Positions 52,908 to 63,724 are shown, numbered from the stretch's first letter. The stretch: DNA of 64,000 nucleotides from Actinomyces ruminicola (GCF_900103885.1 NZ_FNIM01000001.1:288132-352131), one strand, 5' to 3'. Made by a program: numbers and translations. Notes: generated by a model not told the origin, from the letters alone.

Positions 52908-54035
52908 TCAGTTCACCGTCGCGGGCAACAGCTCGACGGCGTCGGGGTTCTCCTCCAGGTAGGCGTCCACGTCACCGTTCTGGAAGGCCTCGAACAGGGG
53001 CGCGTCGGCTTCGGCGTCGAGGATGACGATCGACTGCCCGTCGGAGCTCGTGCCGGTGCCGGAGGTAGGCACGGTCATGAAGTTGATGTCCGTGGAGTGA
53101 ATACCGCGCAGGCCCATGGCCAGGGACTGCATCTCGTCGATAGTGAAGCCGTCATCCACGGCCAGGGTCTCGGTGACCGTGGTGAGGAAGGAATACAGCT
53201 TGGTCGGATTGGACAGGATGCCGTTGTTCAGCACGGCGCCGACCATGGCGCGCATCCACGCCTGCTGGCGGTTGACGCGATCGAAGTCGCCGCCCGGCAG
53301 GCTCTTGCGCTCCCGCGCGTAGGCGAGCGCCTGCTGGCCGTTGAGCAGCTGCGCCCCGGCTGGGAACTCGGTGCCGGCGAGCGTCTGGGCGGTCTTGAGG
53401 TTGATGGTCACGCCGCCGATGGCGTCGGTGATCGCACTGAAGGACTCGAAGTCCGCCACCACGAAGTGGTCGATGCGCACGCCCGTGAGCTGTTCGACGG
53501 TCTGGATGGTCAGGCTCGGCCCGCCGTAGGAGAAGGCCGCGTTGATCTTGTTCTCCCCGTAGCCGGGGATGTCCGCCCAGGAGTCACGTGGAATGGACAT
53601 CACGGAGACGTCCTCGCGATCATGGCTGATCTGTACGAGCATGATCGCGTCGGTGCGCTGGGCGCCGGCCTCCCACTGATCGGGGTCGCCGGCGCTGATG
53701 CGCGAGTCGGAGCCGAGCACGAGGATGTTCGTGGCCGGGTCCTCGGCCTCCTGCTCGGGGGCGCGGTCCTCGGTGGCGATGGACGCGAAGGGATCGCCGA
53801 TCGTCTCGATGTTGGAGGACAGGCGGTTGCGCAGCCACAGGCCCCCCACCGCCGTCCCGGCGACCAGGACCAGCACGACGGCGAGCACGGATACCAGCGC
53901 AATGCGCCAGCGCCGCCCGCTGCGGCTCTTCCCGGAACTTCTGCTCGCGGAGTCGGTCTGCCCGACGCCTCCGAGCACGTCGTCGTTCAGCTTGCCGGGA
54001 GCGCCGTCGCCCGCGCGCTGTTCGCTATCGCTCAT
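52908..54035 (-). CDS. LytR-CpsA-Psr (LCP) family glycopolymer transferase
   Basis: The 375-residue protein has a short Ser/Arg-rich cytoplasmic start, one membrane helix (RIALVSVLAVVLVLVAGTAV, about residues 45-65) and an external LCP domain. Conserved LCP residues are seen in TNILVLGSDSR, RTDAIMLVQI, VSVMSIPRDSW, YGENKINAAFSYGG and the arginine-rich YARERKSLPGGDFDRVNRQQ. LCP enzymes transfer the undecaprenyl-linked polymer to peptidoglycan, the last step expected for the products of this locus. The C-terminal acidic tail (FEAFQNGDVDAYLEENPDAV) is of no known role. It sits 127 bases upstream of nothing else in the locus: next is ilvE. Confidence 0.94.
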   Translation of the reverse strand: MSDSEQRAGDGAPGKLNDDVLGGVGQTDSASRSSGKSRSGRRWRIALVSVLAVVLVLVAGTAVGGLWLRNRLSSNIETIGDPFASIATEDRAPEQEAEDPATNILVLGSDSRISAGDPDQWEAGAQRTDAIMLVQISHDREDVSVMSIPRDSWADIPGYGENKINAAFSYGGPSLTIQTVEQLTGVRIDHFVVADFESFSAITDAIGGVTINLKTAQTLAGTEFPAGAQLLNGQQALAYARERKSLPGGDFDRVNRQQAWMRAMVGAVLNNGILSNPTKLYSFLTTVTETLAVDDGFTIDEMQSLAMGLRGIHSTDINFMTVPTSGTGTSSDGQSIVILDAEADAPLFEAFQNGDVDAYLEENPDAVELLPATVN

Positions 54036-54110
54036 GGCTCAATCTGACCACACCAGGCGCCGCTTAGAGCCACGCAAGCGTGGGGTTCAGGTCACAAGCG
54101 GGCTGCGACG

Positions 54111-55280
54111 TCACACCAGGCGGTACATCCAGTTGTAGGGGTCCTCCAGGCGGCCGTACTGGATGCCGGTCAGCCGCTCGTAGATCTCGTGAGTGACTTC
54201 GCTGCCCTCAATGGCCACATCAAAGCCCCTACCCTTCAGGCGCCCCAGCGGGACGACGACGGCGGCGGTGCCGCAGGCGAAGACCTCGCGCACCTTGCCG
54301 GAGGAGATGTCCTCCAGCAGGCTCTCCAGCGGAATGGTCTCCTCCACCACCCTCCGGCCGGAGTCCTTGAGCAGGCGGATGATGGCGCTGCGCGTATTGC
54401 CCTCCAGGATGGTTCCGGTCAGCTGCGGAGTGCGCACGGTGCCGTCGGCGTCCACCACCATCACGTTCATGCCGCCGAGCTCCTCCAGGTTCTTCTCGGT
54501 GACGTCGTCGAGGAAGCAGACCTGGTCGCAGCCCTCGGCGTCCGCCTCCTGCTGCGGCAGCAGGGAGGAGGCATAGTTGCCGCCGGTCTTGGCGAAGCCG
54601 GTGCCACCACGGCCGGCCCGGTGGTAGTCCTGGGACACCCAGATGGAGATCGGCTGCAGGCCGTGGGTGAAGTAGGCGCCCGACGGGGAGGCGATCACGT
54701 AGTAGTCAATGGTGCTAGCGGCATGCACCCCGAGGAAGGCCTCGGAGGCGAAGGCGTAGGGCCGCAGGTAGAGGGACTCCCCCTCCCCGGAGGGCACCCA
54801 CTCGGCGTCGGCTCGCACCAGGTCCACCAGGGAGGCGATGAAGTCCTCCTCGGGCAGCTCGGGGATGGCCATGCGGCGGGCGGACAGGTTCATCCGGGCG
54901 GCGTTGTAGCGGGGCCGGAAGGTCCAGATAGACCCGTCGGCGTGCCGGTAGGCCTTGATGCCCTCGAAGACCTCCTGCGCATAGTGCAGGACGGCGGCGG
55001 CGGGCGAGAGGGTCAGGTCGCCGAAGGGGACGACGGCGTGGCCCGCCCAGCCGCCCTCGCGGGTCCAGCGGGCGTGGGCCATGTGGTCGGTGAACACCCG
55101 GCCGAAGTGCAGGTCGGTCAGCGCCTGTGCCCGTTCGGCGTCGGTGGCGGGGCGCGGGTGTGGCTGCAGCGGGAAGCGGCCGGCGAGGGAGTCGGCGGGA
55201 GGGACCGGGACAGCGGCGGCGCGAGCCAGAGGCGTCTCGAGAGAATCGGGCGTGGAAGCGGCGGCTGGGGTCACAGACAT
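54111..55280 (-). CDS. ilvE: Branched-chain amino acid aminotransferase
   Basis: ATG 55280 gives 389 residues. The fold-type IV PLP enzyme shows VLHYAQEVFEGIKAYRHADG, RPRYNAARMNLSARRMAIPE, the PLP lysine in GFAKTGGNYASSLLPQ, CDQVCFLDDVTEKNLEELGG and the phosphate cup LTGTILEGNTRSAII. ELGGMN rather than D-amino-acid aminotransferase motifs supports IlvE. It makes isoleucine, leucine and valine from their 2-oxo acids with glutamate as donor. The N-terminal about 35 residues are Ala/Pro-rich and variable, so the start is uncertain by a few codons. Confidence 0.96.
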   Translation of the reverse strand: MSVTPAAASTPDSLETPLARAAAVPVPPADSLAGRFPLQPHPRPATDAERAQALTDLHFGRVFTDHMAHARWTREGGWAGHAVVPFGDLTLSPAAAVLHYAQEVFEGIKAYRHADGSIWTFRPRYNAARMNLSARRMAIPELPEEDFIASLVDLVRADAEWVPSGEGESLYLRPYAFASEAFLGVHAASTIDYYVIASPSGAYFTHGLQPISIWVSQDYHRAGRGGTGFAKTGGNYASSLLPQQEADAEGCDQVCFLDDVTEKNLEELGGMNVMVVDADGTVRTPQLTGTILEGNTRSAIIRLLKDSGRRVVEETIPLESLLEDISSGKVREVFACGTAAVVVPLGRLKGRGFDVAIEGSEVTHEIYERLTGIQYGRLEDPYNWMYRLV

Positions 55281-55437
55281 ACCGGCACTGTACCGCCGCT
55301 CCACGGAGCGGACGGGCGTCTCTCACATGCTGGCTCCATACGTCCCGTGTCCTTCCCGGGCCGGAGCCGGTGCCCGGGCGAGCACGTCGACGACGACGTC
55401 GCCCGCCCGGGCGATGATGACTGTGGGTGCGAGCGAG

Positions 55438-56502
55438 TCAGCCGCGCAGGGCGGCGGTGATGGCGTCCCCGATCTCGCTGGTGGTACGTACCAGCGGGGC
55501 CCCGGCGGCCTCGGCGACGGCCCGGGCCGCCATGTCGGCATCCACGGCGGCCTGAACGCGGGCGGCGGCCTGCGCCATGCCCAAGTGGTTCAGCAGCATG
55601 GCGACGGCGGAGATGGTGGCGACCGGGTCGGCCTTGCCCTGGCCGGCGATGTCCGGGGCGGAGCCGTGGACGGGCTCGAACATGGAGGGGAACTCGCCGG
55701 CCGGGTTGAGGTTGCCGGATGCGGACAGCCCGATGCCGCCGGTGATGGCACCGGCCTCATCGGTGAGGATGTCGCCGAAGAGGTTGTCGGTGACGATGAC
55801 GTCGAAGCGGCCCGGGTCGGTGACCAGGTAGATGGTGGCGGCGTCCACGTGGGAGTAGTCCACCTTCACCTCGGGGTACTCGGCGCCCACGGCCTCGACG
55901 GTGCGGCGCCACAGGTGCCCGGCGTTGACCAGCACGTTGTGCTTGTGCACCAGGGTCAGGTGGCGGGCCGGGCGGGACTGGGCAGTCTCGAAGGCGTAGC
56001 GCACCACCCGTTCCACACCGTAGGCGGTGTTGACGCTGACCTCCGTGGCGATCTCGTGGGGGGTGCCGACGCGGACGGCGCCGCCGTTGCCGCAGTACAG
56101 GCCCTCGGTGCCCTCACGCACCACCACGAAGTCGATGTCTCCGGGGTTGGCCAGGGGGGTGGCCACGCCCGGGTAGTACTTGGAGGGGCGCAGGTTGACG
56201 TAGTGGTCCAGGGCGAAGCGCAGGCGCAGCAGCAGGCCGCGCTCAAGCACGCCGGAGGGGACGGAGGGGTCGCCGACGGCGCCCAGCAGGATGGCGTCGT
56301 GGGCCTTGATCTCCTCCAGCTCGGCATCCGTGATGGTCTCGCCGGTGCGGTGCCAGCGCTCGGCACCCAGGTCGAAGGCGGTGGTCTCCAGGGCGACGCC
56401 GCTGCCTTCCAGGGCGGCTTCAAGCGCCTTCAGCCCCTCGGGCACCACCTCCTTGCCGATGCCGTCGCCGGGGATCACTGCAAGCTTGATGGTCTGCGTC
56501 AT
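55438..56502 (-). CDS. leuB: 3-isopropylmalate dehydrogenase
   Basis: The 354-residue protein carries the IMDH signatures: [40 protein letters not shown] (substrate loop), LRPSKYYPG, the catalytic tyrosine/lysine regions [14 protein letters not shown] and THVHKHNVL-type sequence ([16 protein letters not shown]), DAATIYLV, and [20 protein letters not shown] (NAD site). The enzyme oxidises and decarboxylates 3-isopropylmalate in leucine synthesis. leuA, leuC and leuD are not in the window. It lies between ilvE and the orphan ATPase. Confidence 0.95.
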   Translation of the reverse strand: MTQTIKLAVIPGDGIGKEVVPEGLKALEAALEGSGVALETTAFDLGAERWHRTGETITDAELEEIKAHDAILLGAVGDPSVPSGVLERGLLLRLRFALDHYVNLRPSKYYPGVATPLANPGDIDFVVVREGTEGLYCGNGGAVRVGTPHEIATEVSVNTAYGVERVVRYAFETAQSRPARHLTLVHKHNVLVNAGHLWRRTVEAVGAEYPEVKVDYSHVDAATIYLVTDPGRFDVIVTDNLFGDILTDEAGAITGGIGLSASGNLNPAGEFPSMFEPVHGSAPDIAGQGKADPVATISAVAMLLNHLGMAQAAARVQAAVDADMAARAVAEAAGAPLVRTTSEIGDAITAALRG

Positions 56503-56606
56503 GCCGCGACCCTAGGCGGATCCGCCAACGCCCCGGGCGGGCATCTCAGATACCGGCGGAGTGCACGCAAAGGGGCGCGCCGCTCGGCGATCCGGCTCAG
56601 CGGCAG

Positions 56607-57968
56607 CTAGTCGGCGGCCAGCTGCGGGTTCTTCAGGTAGGCGAGGACGGCGCTGCGTGGCACCGGGCGGATGCCGTCGCCGCCGCGCCAGCCGCGGGCG
56701 CGCCAGGTCCCGGCCAGTGGGTGGAAGTCCGCCACCCGGATTCTGGCGCCGTCCCCGCCGCGCGCCGTCCTGCCGACGGCACACAGCAGCTCGTCGTCGT
56801 CGGCGCACTGGAACAGGTAGGGCGAGTGGGTGTTGACGACCACCTGCCGCAGGTGCTGCGCCGTGGGCTCGGACAAGTCATGCAGCAGGTTGTACAGATC
56901 GGCGATCTTGGCCGGGTGGATCCCGTTCTCGGGCTCCTCCAGGCACAGCATCCCGGAGTAGTCGGGGGCGGCGCCGATGGCCGCAAGCGTGAGCAGGCGC
57001 AGGGTCCCGTCCGAGAGCGCTCGCGCGGGCAGCTCCGGCGAGTCCCCGACCTGGGCACGCAACTCGAGCGCCTGCCGCACCGGGTCTTCCACGATCGACA
57101 GGCTGCGGATATCGACCATCGTGCTGACGGCGTCGCACACGCGCCGGAGCACCGCGCCGTCCCTCCCGGCTGCCAGATCCTGCCGGTACAGTGCTGCCGC
57201 CACATGCGCTCCGGCGGCAGTTATTGGGCGGCGCTCCATTAGATCGTCGGGAGCCCGCATGGCGCTGGGCTCCAGCGCCAGAAATCGCCACGAGGCCATT
57301 TCCGTGCGCGCCGCCAGAATGGTCGGATACTCGGCACTGGCGACGGCCGAGAGCACCGTTCTCTGGGCGCCGTCGGCGAGCACCTGACGTGACCTGCCCG
57401 AGGCCTCGCGGTGCACAAGTACCACGCTTTTGTTTCCCGACGTCTCATAATCCAAATAGCAGTCGCGAGAATCATCCGGACGAGAGCCGATGAACCGGCT
57501 GCAGGTGTCCGCCCCGGGGAAGCGGAGGGGGCGTTCGTCGCCGCTCACGGGACTAAGCCGCTCCCCCGCCAGCCGCATACGCAGTCCCCCGGGGACGGCG
57601 ACATCGCGCTGCACGGCGATCTGGACCTCGTAGCGCACATATCCGCACGATGGCGCCACTGCCTGCCCGAACTCATCCTCCGCCCGCGGAGGCAGGATCA
57701 TCTCGGCCGCCAGGCACAGGTGACTGCGCCCGGCCAAGACATCGGCGGAGAGCAGGGCCGCGACGTCGAACTGCTGCTGGGCGGTGGGACGCACCTGCAC
57801 GCAGGCATCATGGAAGGAATTGCAACTGAGCAGGGAGAGGAACTCCAGGGCGTTGAGCAGGTTGGATTTGCCCACCGCATTGGGGCCGGCGATGCAGGTG
57901 AATGGCCCGAAGTCCACCACCACGCCGACGAGATTCTTAAACCCTGTTACCTCGAAACGGGTAAGCAC
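56607..57968 (-). CDS. RecF/OLD-like AAA (ABC-type) ATPase, orphan
   Basis: The 453-residue protein begins TRFEVTGFKNLVGVVVDFGP, the usual start of RecF/SMC-type ATPases, with Walker A GPNAVGKSNLLNALEF near residue 29. Its centre is longer and variable. The C-terminal half has the ABC-like signature ALSDGTLRLLTLAAIG, Walker B MLCLEEPENGIHP and the switch histidine VVVNTHSPYLF. No TOPRIM nuclease domain follows, so it is not an OLD nuclease. Such AAA_21/AAA_15 ATPases often belong to phage defence pairs (for example with DUF4276, HNH or TOPRIM partners), but none is adjacent. Start is GTG 57968. It interrupts the branched-chain amino acid cluster. Confidence 0.88.
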   Translation of the reverse strand: MLTRFEVTGFKNLVGVVVDFGPFTCIAGPNAVGKSNLLNALEFLSLLSCNSFHDACVQVRPTAQQQFDVAALLSADVLAGRSHLCLAAEMILPPRAEDEFGQAVAPSCGYVRYEVQIAVQRDVAVPGGLRMRLAGERLSPVSGDERPLRFPGADTCSRFIGSRPDDSRDCYLDYETSGNKSVVLVHREASGRSRQVLADGAQRTVLSAVASAEYPTILAARTEMASWRFLALEPSAMRAPDDLMERRPITAAGAHVAAALYRQDLAAGRDGAVLRRVCDAVSTMVDIRSLSIVEDPVRQALELRAQVGDSPELPARALSDGTLRLLTLAAIGAAPDYSGMLCLEEPENGIHPAKIADLYNLLHDLSEPTAQHLRQVVVNTHSPYLFQCADDDELLCAVGRTARGGDGARIRVADFHPLAGTWRARGWRGGDGIRPVPRSAVLAYLKNPQLAAD

Positions 57969-58103
57969 GCCGCGGTCCCCTCGTCTACTACCGGTGGTTC
58001 TCCCAGTTTATCCTCAGGCAAGAAACCACATGCGAGTATGAATCAGCGTGGTCAAAACGCGACGTTAACCTCGTTCTATAACGATTAAGCGCCGGATAGG
58101 CGT

Positions 58104-58137
58104 GGTGGGGCGGCGGGCCGAGACCCGCCGCCCCACC
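58104..58137 (-). terminator. Terminator hairpin after ilvC
   Basis: GGTGGGGCGGCGGG (58104-58117) pairs perfectly with CCCGCCGCCCCACC (58124-58137), a 14-bp GC stem with a six-base loop, 83 bases beyond the ilvC stop. There is no T tract. It separates the ilvBNC operon from the ATPase gene. Confidence 0.65.
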
Positions 58138-58219
58138 GGGACGCATTCGCCGGACGAGCACCCAGGGCTCTACGCGCAGCCCTGCGGGGACTCTTCCAAC
58201 CCGCTGCGGTAACGGGCGC

Positions 58220-59260
<1,041 letters not shown>

Positions 59261-59773
59261 TCACTTCTCCTTGAGTTGATCGGTGATGGAACGGGGACCG
59301 CGCGAAATCGCGACCGCACCGGATTGGACGATCTCCTTGACTCCGTGGGGGGCCAGGGCGTCCAGGAGGGCCTTGACCTTGGACTCCGAGCCTACGGACT
59401 CGATCACGACCGAGGTCGGCGACACGTCCACGACGTGCGCCCGGAACAGGTCGACGATCTGGAGCACGGCGGTCCGGTTGGAGTCGTCGGCACGGACCTT
59501 AATGAGGTAGAGCTCGCGGCCGACCGAGGTGTCCGGATCCAGTTCGACGATCTTGATGACGTTGACCAGCTTATTGAGCTGCTTGGTCACCTGCTCCATG
59601 GCCGGGCCCTCGGCGTCGGCGATCACCGTGATGCGCGAGATGTCCTCGTGCTCGGTGGGGCCGACCGCCAGGGAATGAATGTTGAAGCCGCGGCGGGTGA
59701 ACAGGGCCGACACGCGTGTGAGCACGCCGGGCTTGTTCTCCACCAGGACGGACAGCGTGTGCTTCTCGCTCAC
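59261..59773 (-). CDS. ilvN: Acetolactate synthase small (regulatory) subunit
   Basis: The 170-residue protein starts at GTG 59773, four bases after the ilvB stop. The N-terminal ACT domain (HTLSVLVENKPGVLTRVSAL, FTRRGFNIHSLAVGPTE) binds valine, and a C-terminal domain (RELYLIKVRADDSNRTAVLQ, AHVVDVSPTSVVIESVG) completes it. It activates IlvB and confers feedback inhibition. Also called ilvH. The context (ilvB-ilvN-ilvC) is the standard actinobacterial order. Confidence 0.97.
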   Translation of the reverse strand: MSEKHTLSVLVENKPGVLTRVSALFTRRGFNIHSLAVGPTEHEDISRITVIADAEGPAMEQVTKQLNKLVNVIKIVELDPDTSVGRELYLIKVRADDSNRTAVLQIVDLFRAHVVDVSPTSVVIESVGSESKVKALLDALAPHGVKEIVQSGAVAISRGPRSITDQLKEK

Positions 59774-59777
59774 GGTC

Positions 59778-61562
59778 TCACTCCTCCTCCCACGCCGGGC
59801 TCATGCCCCGCGCGTGCTGGATCTCGTCGTTGGACACGCCCGCGGCGACCATGGGCCACACCTGGGCGTCGGCGGACACGATGAAGTCGATGACGACGGG
59901 CCGGTCATTGATGGCATTGGCCTGGGCGATGACGTCGTCGACGTCCTCCAGGCGCTCACAGCGCAGGCCCACGGCCCCGTACGCCTCGGCGAGCTTGGCG
60001 AAGTCGGGGATGCGCTCGGTGCCGGCACCGGTGTGCAGGTCGGTGTTGGAGTAGCGCTCCCCGTAGAACAGGGTCTGCCACTGGCGCACCATGCCCAGGG
60101 ACGAGTTGTTGATGATGGCGACCTTGATCGGGATGTTGTTGAGCGTGCAGGTGGCCAGCTCCTGATTGGTCATCTGGAAGCAGCCGTCGCCGTCGATCAG
60201 CCACACGGGGCGGTCCGGGCAGGCCTCCTTCGCCCCCATGGCCGCCGGCACGCCGTAGCCCATGGTGCCGGCGCCCGCGGAGGTGAGCCAGGAGTGGGGC
60301 CGGTTGAAGTGGAGGTAGTGGGCGGCCCACATCTGGTGCTGGCCGACGCCGGTCACCCAGATGGTGTCCTCGCTGGCCGCCTTGTCCAGGTGGGTGATGA
60401 CCTCCTGGGGCTGGAGCAGGCCGTCGTCGGTGTCGGTCCAGTCGGTGGGGTAGGTGGCGCGGATGTGGGCGACCTCGGTGAGCCACTGGTCGATCTCGGC
60501 GCGCGGCTCGGCGGCGAACTGCTCGCGGCAGGCCGCCGTCAGCGCGGGCACGACGTCCTTCAGGTCCCCCACGATCGGCACGTCGGCGGCGCGGATCTTG
60601 GAGATCTCGGCCGGGTCGATGTCCACGTGGATGACGGCGGCGTGGCGGGCGAACGTGTCCGGCTTGCCGGTGACGCGGTCGTCGAAGCGGGCACCGAGCG
60701 TGATGATCAGGTCGGCGCGCTGCAGGGCACCGACGGCGGCAACGGTGCCGTGCATACCGGGCATGCCCAGGTTGAGCTGATGATTGGTGGGCAGCACGTC
60801 CAGGGCGGTCAGCGTCGTCGTGAACGGGGCGCCGACGAGCTCAACCAGCTCCGTCAGCTGCTCGACCGGGACGCCGGCGCGGTTCAGGCCGCCGCCGAGG
60901 TAGAAGACCGGGCGCTCGGAGGCGGCGATTGCCTCGGCCGCCTGGGCGATGCGCCGCTGGTTGGGCCTGCCGGGCAGGCTGTAGCCGGGCAGGTCCATGC
61001 GCGGGGGCCAGTGGAACTCGGTCTCGCCGACCTGCGCGTCCTTGGTGAAGTCCAGCAGGACCGGCCCCGGGCGGCCGGTGGAGGCCAGGTGGAAGGCCTC
61101 GGCGACGCGGCCGGGGATCTCGTCGGCGGAGGTGACCAGGAAGGAATGCTTGACGAAGGGCATGGTCGAACCGACGATGTCCGCCTCCTGGAAGGCATCG
61201 GTGCCGATCGCGGTGGAGCCCACCTGGCCGGTGATGGCGACCATGGGCACGGAGTCCATGTGCGCGTCGCCGATGGCGGTTACCAGGTTGGTGGCGCCGG
61301 GACCGGAGGTAGCCACGCAGACGCCGACTCTTCCGGTGGCCATGGCGTAGCCCTCTGCGGCGTGCCCGGCACCCTGCTCGTGGCGCACCAGCACATGCCG
61401 AATCTTCTCGCTGGCCAGCAGCGGATCGTAGAAGGGGAGGATCGCACCCCCGGGCATGCCGAAGATGTCGGTGACGCCGATCTCCTCCAGGGAACGCACG
61501 AGCGCCTGGGCACCCGTCATTACTTGTCGGTCCTGGCCCGAGGAGCCTCTGTCACGAACCAT
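59778..61562 (-). CDS. ilvB: Acetolactate synthase large (catalytic) subunit
   Basis: The 594-residue thiamine-diphosphate enzyme begins at ATG 61562, nine bases after AGGAGG; an internal ATG at 61520 lacks a site. The catalytic glutamate is in [20 protein letters not shown], the FAD/quinone-binding-like middle domain follows, and the ThDP fold is [19 protein letters not shown]. It forms acetolactate from two pyruvates, or acetohydroxybutyrate with the 2-oxobutyrate that CimA can supply. The upstream leader is long and holds the 22-bp tandem repeat. Confidence 0.97.
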   Translation of the reverse strand: MVRDRGSSGQDRQVMTGAQALVRSLEEIGVTDIFGMPGGAILPFYDPLLASEKIRHVLVRHEQGAGHAAEGYAMATGRVGVCVATSGPGATNLVTAIGDAHMDSVPMVAITGQVGSTAIGTDAFQEADIVGSTMPFVKHSFLVTSADEIPGRVAEAFHLASTGRPGPVLLDFTKDAQVGETEFHWPPRMDLPGYSLPGRPNQRRIAQAAEAIAASERPVFYLGGGLNRAGVPVEQLTELVELVGAPFTTTLTALDVLPTNHQLNLGMPGMHGTVAAVGALQRADLIITLGARFDDRVTGKPDTFARHAAVIHVDIDPAEISKIRAADVPIVGDLKDVVPALTAACREQFAAEPRAEIDQWLTEVAHIRATYPTDWTDTDDGLLQPQEVITHLDKAASEDTIWVTGVGQHQMWAAHYLHFNRPHSWLTSAGAGTMGYGVPAAMGAKEACPDRPVWLIDGDGCFQMTNQELATCTLNNIPIKVAIINNSSLGMVRQWQTLFYGERYSNTDLHTGAGTERIPDFAKLAEAYGAVGLRCERLEDVDDVIAQANAINDRPVVIDFIVSADAQVWPMVAAGVSNDEIQHARGMSPAWEEE

Positions 61563-61696
61563 CGTCCGCCCTCCTATCCGTGAGATCCGTGTGCTTACGC
61601 GCTTGTCTGACCGGCGCGACGGCCGGTGTGGAAGGAACCGTATGCCGTCACGTCGCGCGAGTCGACTCCACCGTCCGTGATCTCACATATTGGAAT

Positions 61697-61850
61697 CACG
61701 GCCCGCCCCACTGGCGCGCACGGCCCGCCTCGCCGGTGAGCACGGCCCGCCCCACCGGCGAGCACGGCCCGCCCCACCGGCGAGCACGGCCCGCCCCACC
61801 GGCGAGCACGGCCCGCCTCGCCGGTGAGCACAGCCCGCCTCGCCGCCGCA
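61697..61850. repeat. 22-bp tandem repeat (seven units) between ilvB and the divergent transporter
   Basis: Seven head-to-tail units start at 61697, 61719, 61741, 61763, 61785, 61807 and 61829. Each begins CACGGCCCGCC (CACAGCCCGCC in the last). Two variants occur, with centre CCCACCGGCGAG or TCGCCGGTGAG. Units 3-5 are identical. The period is not a multiple of three, so the repeat is not coding. The rest of the 512-bp divergent gap (61563-62074) holds the promoters of both genes; I see no leader peptide rich in Ile, Leu or Val. Confidence 0.93.
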
Positions 61851-62074
61851 TCAACCGACGTCGCACGCAACTTCGACAGACCTCGCCGAGCGGACGGCGG
61901 GCGGTAGGCGGCGGGCGGAGACCGTATATGTCGGACATCTCGTGCGGGCGCGGTCTTTGGTCCACCCGAGGCTGCCTGCGCGGATGCCAGAATGTCCCGG
62001 TAATACGCTCATCAACTCGGCCGCAGCGGAGGCAACGCCGTCGGCCTGAGACAACTGGAAGGCGGCACTTTCAC

Positions 62075-63688
62075 GTGGTCACCGGACTACTCAATGCCTT
62101 GGCCGAGAACCCGGTTCTCGTCCTATTCCTCCTGATCGGCTTCGGCATGCTCGTCGGCCGCATCAAGGTCGGCGGGGTCAGCCTGGGAGCGGCGGCCGTT
62201 CTCTTCGCCGGAATCATCCTGGCCGCCTGGGGTGCTGCCGAGGGCATCACCATTGAGGTCCCCGCCCAGATCGGCACGCTCGGGCTGGCGCTGTTCACCT
62301 TCGCCATCGGCATCCAATCCGGCCCGAACTTCTTCCATGTGCTGCGCACCGCCGCAGGCCCGCTCGCGCTCATGCTGGCGACGCTGGTGGTGGGCGCGGC
62401 GGCTGGCCTGGGCGTGGGCCGCTGGCTGGGTATGAGTCCCGCCATGATCGCCGGCGCCTTCGCCGGCGCGCTGACCAACACTCCCGCCCTCGCCGCCGCC
62501 GGCAACGCGGCCACCCTGTCCGGCAACGCCGACGGCATGGCAATTGCCACGGTCGGCTACGCCGTCGCCTACCTGTACGGCGTCATCGGCATGCTGTTCT
62601 TCTGCCTGCTGGCGCTGCGCTACCGCCGCTCCGACAAGGACGCCCCCTCCCCCCTGATTAACCGCACCGTGCGCGTGGAGCGCGAAGACGCGCCGCAGCT
62701 GGGAGACATCGCCGAGCGCGTGAGCGGAGAGATGAAGTTCTCCCGCCTGCGCCGCGGCGAGACCGGCCCCATCACCCGTCCGACCCTGACCGACAAGATC
62801 TACAAGGACGACCTGATCACCGTGGTCGGCACCCAGGACGCCGTCAACCAGGTCGTCAGCGAGATCGGCCACTCCTCCTCCCACTCCCTGATCGAGGACC
62901 GCCGCTACCTCGACTTCCGCCGCATCACCGTCTCCGATCCGAAGCTGGCCGGGCACACGGTGGCAGAGCTCGACGTCGACCACAAGTTCGGTGCCACCAT
63001 CTCCCGCGTGCGCCGCGGCGACGTGGACATGGTGGGCACCCCCGACCTGGTGCTCCAGCAGGGCGACCGCGTGCGCGTGGTCGCGCCGACCGGGCGCATG
63101 GCCGAGCTCTCCAAGTTCTTCGGCGACTCCGCGCACGGCCTGTCCTCCATCAACCCCGTGGCCATGGGCCTGGGCATGGCCGTGGGCATCATCATCGGCG
63201 AGTGGGCGATCCCGCTGCCGGGCGGCTCCACCTTCTCCATCGGATCCGCTGCGGGCACGCTGATCGTCGGCCTGGTCTTCGGCCGCATCGGCCGTATCAA
63301 GAGTTTCGTGACAGCCATGCCGTTCACGGCGACGGCGGTGCTCTCCGAGCTGGGCCTGCTGGTGTTCCTGGCGCAGGCCGGCACGCGCGCAGGCGGTCAG
63401 ATCGCGAATGCCTTCACCGGCGGCGACTGGTGGAAGATCCTTATCACGGGCTTCGTGATCACCACGATCGTGGGCTTCGGCATTTACGCGTCCATGCGCT
63501 GGATCGTGAAGATGGGCGGCACTCGTCTGTCCGGCCTGCTCGGTGGTGTGCAGACCCAGCCGGCGGTGCTGGCCTTCGCCAACGAGCGCACCGGCTCCGA
63601 CCCGCGCGTGGCGCTCGGCTACGCCATGGTCTACCCCGTGGCCATGATCGTGAAGATCTTCATCGCCCAGTTCCTGGGCGGGCTGTGA
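62075..63688 (+). CDS. AspT/YidE-type transporter (aspartate:alanine exchanger family)
   Basis: GTG 62075 is nine bases after GGAAGGCGG and gives 537 residues. Membrane helices at about residues 8-190 (ENPVLVLFLLIGFGMLVGRI; LGLALFTFAIGIQSGPNFFH; GAFAGALTNTPALAAAGNAA) and from about 345 to the end flank two cytosolic RCK_C/TrkA_C-like domains (about 215-340, KDDLITVVGTQDAVNQVV and QQGDRVRVVAPTG). This split arrangement defines the AAE family. Family members exchange amino or organic acids, but most bacterial YidE-like members have unknown substrates. The position divergent to ilvB is suggestive, not proof, of a link to amino acids. Confidence 0.92.
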   Translation: MVTGLLNALAENPVLVLFLLIGFGMLVGRIKVGGVSLGAAAVLFAGIILAAWGAAEGITIEVPAQIGTLGLALFTFAIGIQSGPNFFHVLRTAAGPLALMLATLVVGAAAGLGVGRWLGMSPAMIAGAFAGALTNTPALAAAGNAATLSGNADGMAIATVGYAVAYLYGVIGMLFFCLLALRYRRSDKDAPSPLINRTVRVEREDAPQLGDIAERVSGEMKFSRLRRGETGPITRPTLTDKIYKDDLITVVGTQDAVNQVVSEIGHSSSHSLIEDRRYLDFRRITVSDPKLAGHTVAELDVDHKFGATISRVRRGDVDMVGTPDLVLQQGDRVRVVAPTGRMAELSKFFGDSAHGLSSINPVAMGLGMAVGIIIGEWAIPLPGGSTFSIGSAAGTLIVGLVFGRIGRIKSFVTAMPFTATAVLSELGLLVFLAQAGTRAGGQIANAFTGGDWWKILITGFVITTIVGFGIYASMRWIVKMGGTRLSGLLGGVQTQPAVLAFANERTGSDPRVALGYAMVYPVAMIVKIFIAQFLGGL

Positions 63689-63724
63689 CTCATCCGAGAG
63701 CAGGACGTCGGCGACCGAAACAAG

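Noticed and set aside
61563..61696. A branched-chain leader peptide attenuator for ilvB
   Set aside because: I read all minus frames of the leader and found no short frame rich in Ile, Leu or Val followed by alternative hairpins and a T tract.
61580..62074. An N-terminal extension of the AspT/YidE-type transporter through the 22-bp repeat
   Set aside because: The extension is repeat-encoded in a non-triplet period and lacks membrane-protein character. GTG 62075 has a good ribosome site and begins the conserved sequence.
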